Origin: Hyphomonas sp. | GTDB lineage: Bacteria; Pseudomonadota; Alphaproteobacteria; Caulobacterales; Hyphomonadaceae | NCBI GenBank assembly: GCA_020638455.1 | Contig: JACKIK010000001.1 | Span: 868,001-932,000 of the forward strand | Length of the DNA stretch: 64,000 nt | Direction of reading: 5' to 3' | In this document: positions 30,777 through 39,398 of the stretch, piece by piece | Numbering within the stretch: position 1 is the stretch's first letter | How the letters are laid out: each line of letters starts with the position of its first letter | The notes under the pieces: generated by a model | Told to the model about the DNA's origin: nothing | The model's input: the letters and a program-made list of their open reading frames with translations, nothing else | Database searches by the model: none | Position numbers and translations under genes: made by a program

Positions 30777-33329
30777 TTAGTCGAGTGTCCTTGCGATTTC
30801 CTCAACCTGGAAGCACTCGATCTTGTCACCCTGGCGGATATCGTCATAGCGCTCGAACGCCATGCCGCATTCCATGCCGGAGGTGACTTCGTTCACCTCG
30901 TCCTTGAAGCGCTTCAGCGTCTTCAGCTTGCCTTCGTGGATCACGACATCGTCGCGCAGCAGGCGGACGCCGCAGCCGCGAAGCACCTTGCCTTCGGTGA
31001 TCCGGCAGCCGGCCACCTTGCCGACCTTGGTGATATTGAAGACTTCGAGGATCTCCGCATAGCCGATGAAGGTCTCGCGCTTCTCCGGCGCCAGCATGCC
31101 CGACAGGGTCGCCTTCACATCGTCGATCAGGTCGTAGATCACCGAATAGTAGCGGATCTCCACGCCTTCCTTCTCGGCGAGGTCGCGCGCCTGCTTGTTG
31201 GCGCGGACGTTGAACGCGAAAATCGGCGCTTCGGAGGATTTCGCCAGCAGCACGTCGCTTTCGGAAATACCGCCCACGGCGCCATGGATGACACGCGCAC
31301 GGACTTCCTCGGTCGAGAGCTTGTCAAGCGATTGCGAAATCGCCTCGACCGAGCCCTGAACATCGCCCTTGACGACGACGGGAAGCTCGGACGTCTCGAT
31401 GGCGCCTTCCTTGAGCTTGGTGAGCAGCTGGTCGAGCGAGGCGCGGGCCGCGGCCCCGGCCTTGCCGGAGACCTGGCGCTTGCTCCGCACACGGTAATCC
31501 GTGATCTCGCGGGCGCGCGCCTCGGTATCGACGACGACGAAGGCCTCGCCCGGATCGGGCGCGCCATCGAGGCCGAGCACCTCGACAGGAAGCGAAGGGC
31601 CGGCTTTTTCAAGCTGCTGGCCGCGCTCGTCGACGAGGGCGCGGACCTTGCCCCATTGGGTGCCGGCAACGACGATGTCGCCGCGCTTCAGCGTGCCGCG
31701 CTTGACCAGAACGGTCGCCACCGGGCCACGGCCCTTGTCGAGCTGGCTCTCGATGACAACGCCGTCGGCGTCGCGGTCCGGATTGGCCTTGAGTTCCAGA
31801 ACCTCCGCCTGCAGCGAGATCGCATCGGTCAGCTCGTCGAGGCCGAGGCCCGTCTTGGCCGAAACCTTCACCGCCTGCGTTTCGCCGCCCATGGCCTCGA
31901 CCTGCACGTCGTATTGCAGGAGGTCCGTCAGCACCTTGTCCGGATTGGCATCGTGCAGGTCGCACTTGTTGACCGCGACAATGATCGGAACGCCGGCCGC
32001 CTTGGCATGATTGATGGATTCGATCGTCTGCGGCATCACCGAGTCGTCGGCGGCCACAACGAGGATCGCGATATCCGTCGCCGTCGCGCCGCGGGCCCGC
32101 ATCGCCGTGAAGGCGGCGTGACCGGGCGTGTCGAGGAAGGTGATCCGCTCGCCGGATTTCAGCTGAACCTGGTAGGCACCGATATGCTGCGTGATGCCGC
32201 CGGCCTCGCCGGACACGACGTCCGTCTTGCGCAGCGCATCCAGCAGCGAGGTCTTGCCGTGGTCGACATGGCCCATGATCGTCACGATCGGCGGGCGCGG
32301 CTGCAGGTCCGTCGGATCGTCCTCGGCTCCTTCGAGGCCGATTTCGACGTCCGCTTCAGACACGCGCTTCACCGTGTGGCCGAATTCCTCGGCGATCAGC
32401 TCGGCGGTGTCGGCATCGACGATGTCGTTGCCGCGCAGCATCTCGCCCTGACGGATCATGAATTTCACGACGTCGGCGACGCGCTCGTTCATACGGCCGG
32501 CAAGGTCCTGCAGCGTGATCGTTTCGGGCAGCGTGACCTCGACCGAAACCTTCTCGCGGTCGCCGGCACCACCGGTACGGCGCTCGCGTTCGCGCTCACG
32601 GGCCCGGCGGACCGAGGCGAGCGAGCGCTGGCGGTCGGCATCGTCGCCGAGGGCCGAGGCAATCGTCAGCTTGCCGCGCCGGCGTTCGCCGTCACGTGCG
32701 CCACGGGCCGGGACCTCGCCGCGCGTGCGGTCCGCGCGGTCGTCTCTCGACGTCTTGCCGCGCTTGCTGCGTCCGCCCGCTTCCTCTGCCACCGGGCCTT
32801 CGGCCGGGGCAGCGAATTCGGCTTTCGGACGGGCGGCTTTCGGCTGGCGTTCGGTGCGCTCGCGATCGGCCGCTTCCTGGGCCTTGCGGGCTTCTTCCTC
32901 GGCCTTGCGGCGGGCTTCGGCCTCTTCGCGTTCTTTCTGTTCCTGGATCTTGCGTTCCTGCTCGGAGCGCAGGCGTTCCTGGGCCGCCTTGTCCTTTTCG
33001 ATCTCTTTCGCCCGGGCGGCCTGCTGGGCCCTCTGGTCCTCAAGCGCCTTGAGCTGCGAGATGAGCTCGGCCACGGTGATGCCGCGCTGGGCCGCGAGGG
33101 CTTTCAGCTTGGCTTCGCGGGAGACTTCGCCCTTCGAACCGGCGGCCGGCGCGGCTGGCGGAGCCTCGGAGGCGCCCGGACCGACGGTCCGTCGCTTCTT
33201 GGTCTCGACCACGACCTGCTTGGACCGGCCATGGCTGAAGCTCTGCTTCACCGTTCCCGAGGTCTTGCGGGAAACAGTGAGCGGCTTGCGCCCGCCCGTA
33301 TTGCCACCAGTGTCTTTCGTATCGCTCAT
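30777..33329 (-). CDS. infB: translation initiation factor IF-2
   Basis: GTPase that positions initiator tRNA on the 30S subunit, 850 residues. The N-terminus has an IF2-associated domain and a long charged coiled coil (about residues 85-180, many KE/ER repeats). A second IF2 N-terminal module lies near 270-340, and the G domain has GHVDHGKTSLLD near 352, DTPGHAAF near 398 and NKCD near 453. Domains II-IV follow, ending in ECFQVEEIARTLD. It lies in the order nusA-ylxR-infB-rbfA. Confidence 0.97.
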   Translation of the reverse strand: MSDTKDTGGNTGGRKPLTVSRKTSGTVKQSFSHGRSKQVVVETKKRRTVGPGASEAPPAAPAAGSKGEVSREAKLKALAAQRGITVAELISQLKALEDQRAQQAARAKEIEKDKAAQERLRSEQERKIQEQKEREEAEARRKAEEEARKAQEAADRERTERQPKAARPKAEFAAPAEGPVAEEAGGRSKRGKTSRDDRADRTRGEVPARGARDGERRRGKLTIASALGDDADRQRSLASVRRARERERERRTGGAGDREKVSVEVTLPETITLQDLAGRMNERVADVVKFMIRQGEMLRGNDIVDADTAELIAEEFGHTVKRVSEADVEIGLEGAEDDPTDLQPRPPIVTIMGHVDHGKTSLLDALRKTDVVSGEAGGITQHIGAYQVQLKSGERITFLDTPGHAAFTAMRARGATATDIAILVVAADDSVMPQTIESINHAKAAGVPIIVAVNKCDLHDANPDKVLTDLLQYDVQVEAMGGETQAVKVSAKTGLGLDELTDAISLQAEVLELKANPDRDADGVVIESQLDKGRGPVATVLVKRGTLKRGDIVVAGTQWGKVRALVDERGQQLEKAGPSLPVEVLGLDGAPDPGEAFVVVDTEARAREITDYRVRSKRQVSGKAGAAARASLDQLLTKLKEGAIETSELPVVVKGDVQGSVEAISQSLDKLSTEEVRARVIHGAVGGISESDVLLAKSSEAPIFAFNVRANKQARDLAEKEGVEIRYYSVIYDLIDDVKATLSGMLAPEKRETFIGYAEILEVFNITKVGKVAGCRITEGKVLRGCGVRLLRDDVVIHEGKLKTLKRFKDEVNEVTSGMECGMAFERYDDIRQGDKIECFQVEEIARTLD

Positions 33330-33390
33330 TCGTCCTACATATCACAATTCTGGCCAGTGCACCCTGCGGGGCGCGCCGGCGGGTTTTCCG

Positions 33391-34068
33391 CTACCGATCC
33401 TGATCCGAGAACCAGTCCAGTTCCGGCCTCTCCCGAAACCCGGCAAGCCGCGCATAGGCAGCTTTCAGAGCTTTGGCGAAAGGCCCCTTGCGGACGAGAC
33501 CGTGTACCACACGCTCGCGTCCGAATGCCATGCCCAATTCAGCCGACGTCAGGGCACCGGCAGTTTCCACGCCGCTATATAGGGCTTTGGCGAGGAAATA
33601 CAGCTTCGAGCGCCCATCTTCTGCACCGTCGGCTGCCTCCAGCATCAGGCCGGGCGCCCGCTTCTGCAGCGCATCCCGGACCTGGTCGAAGCCGAGCACG
33701 ATGTCGCCGCCCTTCTTTGCCAGGCCGAGCAGGCCGACAAAGCGCTGCACCAGCAGGGCTTCCACCGTATCCGGAAGGCCTTCCGGCACCGTGACGGAGG
33801 TCTTGAAAGCCCGGGCAAAGGCCTTCTTCTTCACCGCATCTTCCAGCACAAGGCGGTCCGCCTTGATCCACACGCCGCGGCCGGGAAGCTTCTCGGCCAC
33901 GTCCGGCGTCACCACGCCGTCCGGGGACAGCACGAAGCGCACAAGCGCCTCCTTGCCGAGACGCTCGCGCGTGACGGCACATTGCCGGACGGAAGCCTCG
34001 CCTCCGTCCGCCAGTGTTCCTTCAGTGCCGGTTAGTGCGGCATCACTCTTCGCGTGCGGCTTCGTCAT
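33391..34068 (-). CDS. ylxR: YlxR (RnpM-type) RNA-binding protein with L7Ae-like C-terminal domain
   Basis: A 225-residue two-domain protein, as found in alphaproteobacteria. The N-terminal YlxR/DUF448 domain has VRQCAVTRERLGKEALVRFV and KLPGRGVWIKADR. The C-terminal part (FVGLLGLAKKGGDIVLGFDQV, then KLYFLAKALYS) resembles an L7Ae-type RNA-binding fold. In Gram-positives YlxR/RnpM modulates RNase P. The first Cys of the family's usual R-x-C-x-x-C pair is present (RQC) but the second is replaced (AVT). The ATG at 34068 lies 25 bases inside the nusA reading frame, so the two genes overlap. Confidence 0.87.
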   Translation of the reverse strand: MTKPHAKSDAALTGTEGTLADGGEASVRQCAVTRERLGKEALVRFVLSPDGVVTPDVAEKLPGRGVWIKADRLVLEDAVKKKAFARAFKTSVTVPEGLPDTVEALLVQRFVGLLGLAKKGGDIVLGFDQVRDALQKRAPGLMLEAADGAEDGRSKLYFLAKALYSGVETAGALTSAELGMAFGRERVVHGLVRKGPFAKALKAAYARLAGFRERPELDWFSDQDR

Positions 34069-35821
34069 CGCCGCCCTCCGCTTCCAGGGCATCGAGGTCG
34101 ATGTCGCCGAGATCACCAAGATCGATGTCGCCAAGGTCGACGGCTTCGGTCGTACCGCTGCCGAGCGTGTCGAGCGCCAGCAGCGTGCGTTCTTCTTCCG
34201 TCAGCTCCTGCGTCGATTCCGCCTCGCGCTGGGCGGCCAGCATCTGGTCGATGGCGTCCGCTTCGATCCAACCGGCCGCAACGCGCGCCTTCATGATGAA
34301 CATCTGGGCGTCATCCTTGCGCATCTCGCCCTTCTTCAGGATGCCCTCGACCCAGACCGGCTTGCCGTCCGGGCCCGGCTCGCGCCAGCCGGTGATGTCG
34401 TCCGGCACGAGGCCTGCCACATCGTCCAGCGTCTTGACGCCTTCCTCACCGAGGCGCACCGCGAAGGACGGGGTCATGCCTTCGAGGTCCATCACGGCAT
34501 CCTCGACGCCGAGCTCCTTGCGCTTGGCATCGTTCTCTGCGGCGAGGCGCTCCAGGAATTCGCGGGCGCGCTCCTGCAGCTCGGCGGCGACGTCCTCGTC
34601 GAAGCCTTCGATCGAGATGAAGTCTTCCGGCGCCACATAGGCGATCTCTTCCACCGTCTCGAAGCCCTCGGACGCCAGCAGCTGCGCCAGCGTCTCGTCG
34701 GCGTCGAGCGCCTTCATGAACAGTTCGGTCCGCTCCTGGAACTCGCGCTGGTAGCGCTCGGAATCGGCGGACTCCGTGATCAGGTCGATCTGCCAGCCGG
34801 TCAGCTGCGAGGCGAGACGCACGTTCTGGCCCCGGCGGCCGATGGCCAGCGGGAACTGGTCGTCCGCCACCACGACTTCGACACGGTGCTCGTCTTCGTC
34901 CAGCACCACTTTCGACACTTCGGCCGGCTGCAGCGCGTTCACGATGAAGGTCGCGTCGTCATAGTTCCACGGGATGATGTCGATCTTCTCGCCCGACAGT
35001 TCGCCGACAACCGCCTGCACGCGCGCCCCGCGCATACCCACGCAGGCGCCGACCGGATCGATCGAAGAGTCGTTCGAGATCACGCCGATCTTGGCGCGGC
35101 TGCCCGGATCGCGGGCGCAGGCCTTGATCTCGATCACGCCTTCGTAGACTTCCGGCACTTCCTGGGCGAACAGCTTCCGCATGAAGTCAGGCGCAGCGCG
35201 CGACAGGAAGATCTGCGGGCCCTTGGTCTCGCGGGAGACCTTGTAGAGATAGGCGCGCACACGGTCGTTCGGCTGGAAGTTCTCGCGCGGGATACCGTCA
35301 TTGCGGCGGATGATGCCTTCGGCGCGGCCGAGGTCGACAATCACATGACCATACTCGACGCGCTTGACGACGCCGGAGATGATCTCGCCGACACGGTCCT
35401 TGTATTCATTGTACTGACGCTCGCGCTCGGCATCGCGCACCTTCTGCATGATCACCTGCTTGGCAGTCTGCGCGGCGACGCGGCCGAAATCGAAGGGCGG
35501 CAGTTCTTCGGTCAGCTCGCTGCCGATTTCCAGCGACGGGTCGATCTTCTTGGCTTCGACAAGGCGCAGCTGCTTGGCTTCGTCTTCGAATTCCTCGTCG
35601 GTCACGACCGTCAGGACGCGCAGCAGCGTCTGCTCGCCGGTCATCGGGTCGATCATGGCACGGATGTCGTGTTCCTGGCCGTATTTTGCCTTGGCAGCCT
35701 TTTCGATCGCTTCCTGCATCGCCTCGATGACGATCTTCTGGTCGATCGACTTCTCCTCGGCCACGGCCTTGGCAATCTGCAGGATTTCGAGCCTGTTGGC
35801 TGAAACGCCGATAGCGCTCAT
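34043..35821 (-). CDS. nusA: transcription termination/antitermination factor NusA
   Basis: RNA polymerase-binding elongation factor, 592 residues. The N-terminal domain is about residues 1-125, the S1 domain about 130-200 (VGEIISGVVKRVEYGHVIVDL), and KH1/KH2 about 230-350 (including QFPLAIGRRGQNVRLASQLTGW). Two helix-hairpin repeats typical of proteobacterial NusA follow, with an acidic tail rich in Asp, Leu and Gly. It overlaps rimP by four bases upstream and ylxR downstream. NusA is known to act at its own leader terminator in E. coli; a terminator-like hairpin occurs in the leader here too. Confidence 0.96.
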   Translation of the reverse strand: MSAIGVSANRLEILQIAKAVAEEKSIDQKIVIEAMQEAIEKAAKAKYGQEHDIRAMIDPMTGEQTLLRVLTVVTDEEFEDEAKQLRLVEAKKIDPSLEIGSELTEELPPFDFGRVAAQTAKQVIMQKVRDAERERQYNEYKDRVGEIISGVVKRVEYGHVIVDLGRAEGIIRRNDGIPRENFQPNDRVRAYLYKVSRETKGPQIFLSRAAPDFMRKLFAQEVPEVYEGVIEIKACARDPGSRAKIGVISNDSSIDPVGACVGMRGARVQAVVGELSGEKIDIIPWNYDDATFIVNALQPAEVSKVVLDEDEHRVEVVVADDQFPLAIGRRGQNVRLASQLTGWQIDLITESADSERYQREFQERTELFMKALDADETLAQLLASEGFETVEEIAYVAPEDFISIEGFDEDVAAELQERAREFLERLAAENDAKRKELGVEDAVMDLEGMTPSFAVRLGEEGVKTLDDVAGLVPDDITGWREPGPDGKPVWVEGILKKGEMRKDDAQMFIMKARVAAGWIEADAIDQMLAAQREAESTQELTEEERTLLALDTLGSGTTEAVDLGDIDLGDLGDIDLDALEAEGGDDEAAREE

Positions 35822-36417
35822 GTGACGTCTCCCGTCTCTTCGTTGGTATCTGTGTCGTCTTCGGTCTCGTCGATCTCGAGATCGCCGAGGTCATCTTCAT
35901 CCGGCTGCGGCGGCAGGCTGCCGGCCGCACGGGCCGCTTCGATCAGTTCATCGGTGAGCACGAGGCTCGCGCGGCTCATCTCATGCACATGTGCCACGAG
36001 TTCCGTGTCGTCTTCCAGTTCGATGTGCGCGCCGTCGGCATCCTCGCCGGTGATCACGCCGGTGAAGCGGCGGCGGCCATCGATGGGGCGCGCAAGCTCC
36101 ACCTTCGCAAGGTGGCCGACCCAGCGGGCAAAATCCCCTTCCCGCGTCAGCGGCCGGTCGATGCCGGGGGTCGAGACTTCCAGCGTATAGGCTTCCTTGA
36201 TCGGGTCAGAGGCATCCAGCACCGGGCCGAGGGCGCGCGACAGGCGCGCACAATCCTCGACATCGGTCGGCGCGCCGCCCGCTTTCTCTGCCATCACCTG
36301 AAGGTGCGGCCGGCGCCCGCCCTGAATGCGCAGGCGCACGATCTCCATGCCCAGCGACTCCGCCACGGGGGTGGCGAGGCTGAGGATGCGGCGTTCCTGT
36401 TCGGTCAGGGCGATCAT
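35818..36417 (-). CDS. rimP: ribosome maturation factor RimP
   Basis: A 199-residue 30S biogenesis factor. It shows the RimP sequence order: LATPVAESLGMEIVRLRIQGG near residue 14, VEDCARLSRALGPVLD near 52, then EVSTPGIDRPLTREGDFARWVG near 84, and an SH3-like C-terminal half, extended by a 50-residue acidic tail (DEDDLGDLEIDETEDD) absent from E. coli RimP. It is the first gene of the rimP-nusA-ylxR-infB operon. Confidence 0.95.
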   Translation of the reverse strand: MIALTEQERRILSLATPVAESLGMEIVRLRIQGGRRPHLQVMAEKAGGAPTDVEDCARLSRALGPVLDASDPIKEAYTLEVSTPGIDRPLTREGDFARWVGHLAKVELARPIDGRRRFTGVITGEDADGAHIELEDDTELVAHVHEMSRASLVLTDELIEAARAAGSLPPQPDEDDLGDLEIDETEDDTDTNEETGDVT

Positions 36418-36442
36418 GCGCTTGGGGCTGGTTCCAGGTAAA

Positions 36443-36477
36443 GAAAAACGGCGGCCCCGTTCCCGGAACCGCCGCCG
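36443..36477 (-). terminator. intrinsic terminator-like hairpin between the TonB-like gene and rimP
   Basis: On the minus strand CGGCGGC (36477-36471) pairs with GCCGCCG (36455-36449) with an inner GTTCC-GGAAC stem, followed by TTTTTC. It ends the upstream TonB-like gene but also lies after a promoter-like sequence at 36498-36526, so it would be in the leader of the rimP transcript, 27 bases before its ATG. Confidence 0.75.
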
Positions 36478-36497
36478 ATATGTTTCGACTTGCGGGC

Positions 36498-36526
36498 TAT
36501 ATAGTCCTGCAGCCTTCCCCTGTCGA
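36498..36526 (-). promoter_or_regulatory. candidate promoter of the rimP-nusA-infB operon
   Basis: On the minus strand TCGACA (36526-36521), 17 bases, TATATA (36503-36498), immediately after the stop codon of the TonB-like gene. The expected start site, near 36491, lies upstream of the terminator-like hairpin at 36477-36449. Confidence 0.5.
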
Positions 36527-36533
36527 GGGGGGT

Positions 36534-37673
36534 TCAGCGCATGATGAAAGTAATGGCGTAGAGGCTCGGCGTGTCGCTCGAACGCGAACAGCTCGGATTG
36601 GCCTGCTTCGCGTCGAACTCCCAGCGGACGCTTTGCATGGATTCCAGGGCCTCCCGGTCGAAATCATTGCCCGGCACCGACCCGACCACGCGGAAATTGC
36701 CCGGCTTGCCCTCGGCGAAGTCGAACGCCACAAGCACCGCGCCGACATAGCCGCGCTTGGCGGCCCAGGTCGGATAGTCGACGTCCGGGCGCTCGACGAT
36801 GCGGCCGGAACACAAGGGTTCGCGCCTCGGGCCCTCGCGCCAGAACATCTTGCGGTTCATCCGCTTGGCTTCCTCGACGTGCAGTTCGACCTTGCGGGCG
36901 CGCATCAGATTCATGTGGTCGAAGCTGCGGAATGCCGCCGCCAGGGCAGCCCGCCAGGCCCAGGTCTCGTAATACAGGCGATCGATCCTGTTGGTCTCAT
37001 CCCCGGTCTGCTTGTCGTAAAGCCAGAGTTCGAGGTCGCCGATCTTCTCGAGCGCCCCGATGGATTCGCGGTAATTGTAGTCGGCGGTCGCCGACAGCAG
37101 TTCGGCAGTCGCCCAGCGGGCGGCGAGGGCGTCGCGGGCGGGGCGCAGGTGCTCTGCCGCAAGGCTGGCGCGCGAAAGCACTGTGCCCCAGTCCGTGGAA
37201 TGCGAAACATCCAGGTAAAATGCCTCGTAGGCCGCCGCGGACAGCAGGCTCGGAGGATCGGCAACGTCCCTGCGCAGGACGTCTTCGAAGGCGGCATCAT
37301 CGTCGCCGTTCTTCCGGCCGGAGGACCACCGGGCATAGGCCTGCAGGATCTCCGCCTGTTCCGGCGTCACGGGAAGCGCTGCGGCCCGTGTTGCCGCGAA
37401 GTCCGCCATCGGCAGGGCCTCTGCGCAGGCGCCGCGCAGGCAGAGCTGGTTGGCCGCCTCGAAGGCGGCGACGGCGGCTTGCGGGTCTTCGGGGTGCGCG
37501 ATGGCCGCCGCGCCGAACTGCTTCGCCGCCGCCACGATGGCGTCCCCATCGCCGCTCTGGACTGCCTGATTGAACGCCGGGATCGTGCCCGCCGGCATGT
37601 TCGCCATGGCCGGCATCGATACGGCAAGCCCGATTGCCGCAAGGCCCGCAAGCCCTCCGATCATGCGCCTCAT
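36534..37673 (-). CDS. exported protein with TonB-like C-terminal domain
   Basis: A 379-residue protein with a signal peptide (RRMIGGLAGLAAIGLAVSMPAMA) from the ATG at 37673, which follows GGGGAG. The body (about residues 30-260) is helical with several Ala-rich repeats, TPR-like in feel (PEDPQAAVAAFEAANQLCL, then LSAAAYEAFYL). The last 80 residues resemble a TonB C-terminal module: PDVDYPTWAAKRGYVGAVLVAF, VVGSVPGNDFDREALESMQSVRW. No transmembrane Pro-rich spacer as in true TonB is present, so it is a TonB-domain periplasmic protein rather than the energy transducer. It is inserted between csp and rimP. Confidence 0.72.
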   Translation of the reverse strand: MRRMIGGLAGLAAIGLAVSMPAMANMPAGTIPAFNQAVQSGDGDAIVAAAKQFGAAAIAHPEDPQAAVAAFEAANQLCLRGACAEALPMADFAATRAAALPVTPEQAEILQAYARWSSGRKNGDDDAAFEDVLRRDVADPPSLLSAAAYEAFYLDVSHSTDWGTVLSRASLAAEHLRPARDALAARWATAELLSATADYNYRESIGALEKIGDLELWLYDKQTGDETNRIDRLYYETWAWRAALAAAFRSFDHMNLMRARKVELHVEEAKRMNRKMFWREGPRREPLCSGRIVERPDVDYPTWAAKRGYVGAVLVAFDFAEGKPGNFRVVGSVPGNDFDREALESMQSVRWEFDAKQANPSCSRSSDTPSLYAITFIMR

Positions 37674-37759
37674 TCCGGTTGCTCCCCTTCCCTCCGAAGG
37701 TGAAAGACTTTCCGATTGCGTCCCGCCGGTCAAGCCGTCTGCCGCAATGTCATACAAAC

Positions 37760-37788
37760 GAAAACGGCGGCCCTTTCGGGGCCGCCGT
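37760..37788 (-). terminator. intrinsic terminator of the cold-shock gene
   Basis: On the minus strand ACGGCGGCCC pairs with GGGCCGCCGT (37764-37788 overall, 5-base loop) and runs into TTTTCGTTTG. It starts 24 bp after the csp stop. Confidence 0.8.
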
Positions 37789-37811
37789 CCGGGTTCCGGG
37801 TACCGGAAACC

Positions 37812-38021
37812 TTAGAGGATCTTGAGGTCCACCGCCGACGTTTTGTTGCGGCGTTCGTCCTTGTAGAGCTCGTAGGAGATCGCCTGATCTTCTGCGAGGG
37901 TCTTCAGGCCCGAACGCTCGACGGCGGAAATGTGCACGAACACATCTGCCCCGCCTTCGTCGGGCTTGATAAATCCAAAGCCCTTCTGGTCGTTGAACCA
38001 CTTCACTTTGCCAGTTGCCAT
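37812..38021 (-). CDS. cold-shock protein (CspA family)
   Basis: A 69-residue single-domain nucleic-acid chaperone. MATGKVKWFNDQKGFGFIKP includes RNP1 (KGFGFI) and VFVHIS is RNP2. The tail SYELYKDERRNKTSAVDLKIL is typical. The ATG at 38021 follows AAAGGA. A promoter-like sequence lies about 135 bases upstream, giving the long 5' leader usual for CspA-type mRNAs. It is inserted between trmB and the TonB-like gene. Confidence 0.93.
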   Translation of the reverse strand: MATGKVKWFNDQKGFGFIKPDEGGADVFVHISAVERSGLKTLAEDQAISYELYKDERRNKTSAVDLKIL

Positions 38022-38162
38022 AATCTGTATTCCTTTGGCGTTACACACAGCCCCTTTTCCCGACATTGGGCCAGACAGGCTGATCGAAACGGGTAGGAAG
38101 AAAGTCATGGCCGCCGGTCCAGCGGGGTATTGATATTCAGACCGACCGAGTTCGATATTCTG

Positions 38163-38192
38163 ATTTTAAAGCAGCAGGCGAGTTTCCGTCAA
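38163..38192 (-). promoter_or_regulatory. candidate promoter of the cold-shock gene
   Basis: On the minus strand CTTGACG, with TTGACG at 38192-38187, then 18 bases, then TAAAAT at 38168-38163. It overlaps no coding sequence and implies a leader of about 135 nt before the csp ATG. Confidence 0.55.
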
Positions 38193-38207
38193 GGAAATCC
38201 ACAGGTT

Positions 38208-38900
38208 TCACTGTGTGATGAAGTCGAACCAGACGGGTGCACAATCCCCGAGTTTCTTGGTTTCATAGCGGGTCGTGACATGATCTTCCGGTGCGACGCG
38301 CCAGTCGCCGGCCCCCTCTGCCTGCCAGTCGAACCCGCCATGGCGGAGGAACTGCCAGAGCGCTTCGTCCGCATAGCCCGCAACATCCGTCGCGAACCGG
38401 ATCCGCGCCCCGGCCCTGCAGGCCCGGTGCAGATCGTCCAGGAAACCCGGCTGGATCAGGCGGCGCTTCTGCTGGCGCTTCTTCGGCCACGGGTCGGGAA
38501 ACAGGATGAACACGCGCGCCAGGCTGCCGGGCTTCAGGCGGGCGACCAGCGGCCGAGCATCGTCCATCAGGAAGCGGACATTCTCCAGCCCGCCCGCCTC
38601 GACCTGCGTCAGCGCCTTGGCCATACCCTCGATGAACGGCTCGCAGCCGATAAGGCCCACATCCGGATGCCGCCGGGCCTGTTCGGCAAGGTGTTCCCCG
38701 CCGCCGAAGCCGATCTCCAGCCAGACTTCCCTGAGGCCCGGAAACAGGTCCGCCGGGTCTTCCAGCGCCTCCGGCACGGCAAGGCGCGGCAGCAGCGCCT
38801 CCACCAGCGCCTGCTGGCGGGACGACAGCGCCCGGCCGCCGACACGACCGAACGTGCGGATCGGCCGGTCAGGGCGGGAGGGGGAAGGCTTGCCGGTCAT
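38208..38900 (-). CDS. trmB: tRNA (guanine-N7-)-methyltransferase
   Basis: SAM-dependent methyltransferase that makes m7G46 in tRNA, 230 residues. The SAM motif VWLEIGFGGGEHL is near residue 58 and the TrmB hallmark LFPDPWPKKRQQKRRLIQP near residue 131. Start at the ATG at 38900 (MTGKPSPSRPDRP); an earlier in-frame ATG at 38936 overlaps the XRE gene. In many alphaproteobacteria metK stands between the XRE gene and trmB; here only 32 bp separate them. Confidence 0.94.
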   Translation of the reverse strand: MTGKPSPSRPDRPIRTFGRVGGRALSSRQQALVEALLPRLAVPEALEDPADLFPGLREVWLEIGFGGGEHLAEQARRHPDVGLIGCEPFIEGMAKALTQVEAGGLENVRFLMDDARPLVARLKPGSLARVFILFPDPWPKKRQQKRRLIQPGFLDDLHRACRAGARIRFATDVAGYADEALWQFLRHGGFDWQAEGAGDWRVAPEDHVTTRYETKKLGDCAPVWFDFITQ

Positions 38901-38932
38901 GGCGGGCGGAATGCCCGAGCCGGCAGGGATGA

Positions 38933-39355
38933 TCAATCCTCGTCCTGCCGCGGATCGAAGGCCCTCGCCGCCGCCCGCACGGTATTCAGCAGGGATTTGC
39001 GGAGGGACGTGTCCTCGATGCGCTGGAAAGCGGCGATCAGGTCCAGCGTGTCGGCATCCAGCAGCGGGGCGCGAACCTCCTCCCCGTCCTCCGCCATGCC
39101 GAGGCGTTCATCCGCGAGTTCCATTTCGGCGCCCTCGTAGAAATAGGTCACCGGCGCGCCCAGAACCGCGGCGATCTCGAACAGCCGCCCGGCCGAGACG
39201 CGGTTCACGCCCTTCTCGTATTTCTGCACTTGCTGGAAGGTCAGGCTCAGCAGGTCGGCCAGCTGTTCCTGGGTCAGGCCGAGCTCCCGTCGGCGCCAGC
39301 GGATGCGCTGTCCGACGACGCGGTCGATTCCGCTCGGAAGCTTGTTTTCAGACAT
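38933..39355 (-). CDS. XRE-family transcriptional regulator (PhrR-like)
   Basis: A 140-residue regulator with an N-terminal helix-turn-helix (RRRELGLTQEQLADLLSLTFQQVQKYEKGVNRVSAGRL, residues about 20-58) and a short regulatory C-terminus. The TFQQVQKYEKG..RVSA wording is shared by a very widespread alphaproteobacterial group, often called PhrR-like, encoded next to lnt. Its signal is unknown. It lies 43 bp downstream of lnt on the same strand. Confidence 0.87.
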   Translation of the reverse strand: MSENKLPSGIDRVVGQRIRWRRRELGLTQEQLADLLSLTFQQVQKYEKGVNRVSAGRLFEIAAVLGAPVTYFYEGAEMELADERLGMAEDGEEVRAPLLDADTLDLIAAFQRIEDTSLRKSLLNTVRAAARAFDPRQDED

Positions 39356-39398
39356 ATTTCACCCAGCAGGATCGGCTGCAGACTCTGAGCGGCCAGTC

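Noticed and set aside
29925..33794. 1289-codon plus-strand open frame over rbfA and infB
   Set aside because: Antisense to infB with its conserved domains; no domain of its own.
33473..35803. 776-codon plus-strand open frame over ylxR and nusA
   Set aside because: Antisense shadow of nusA; no motif.
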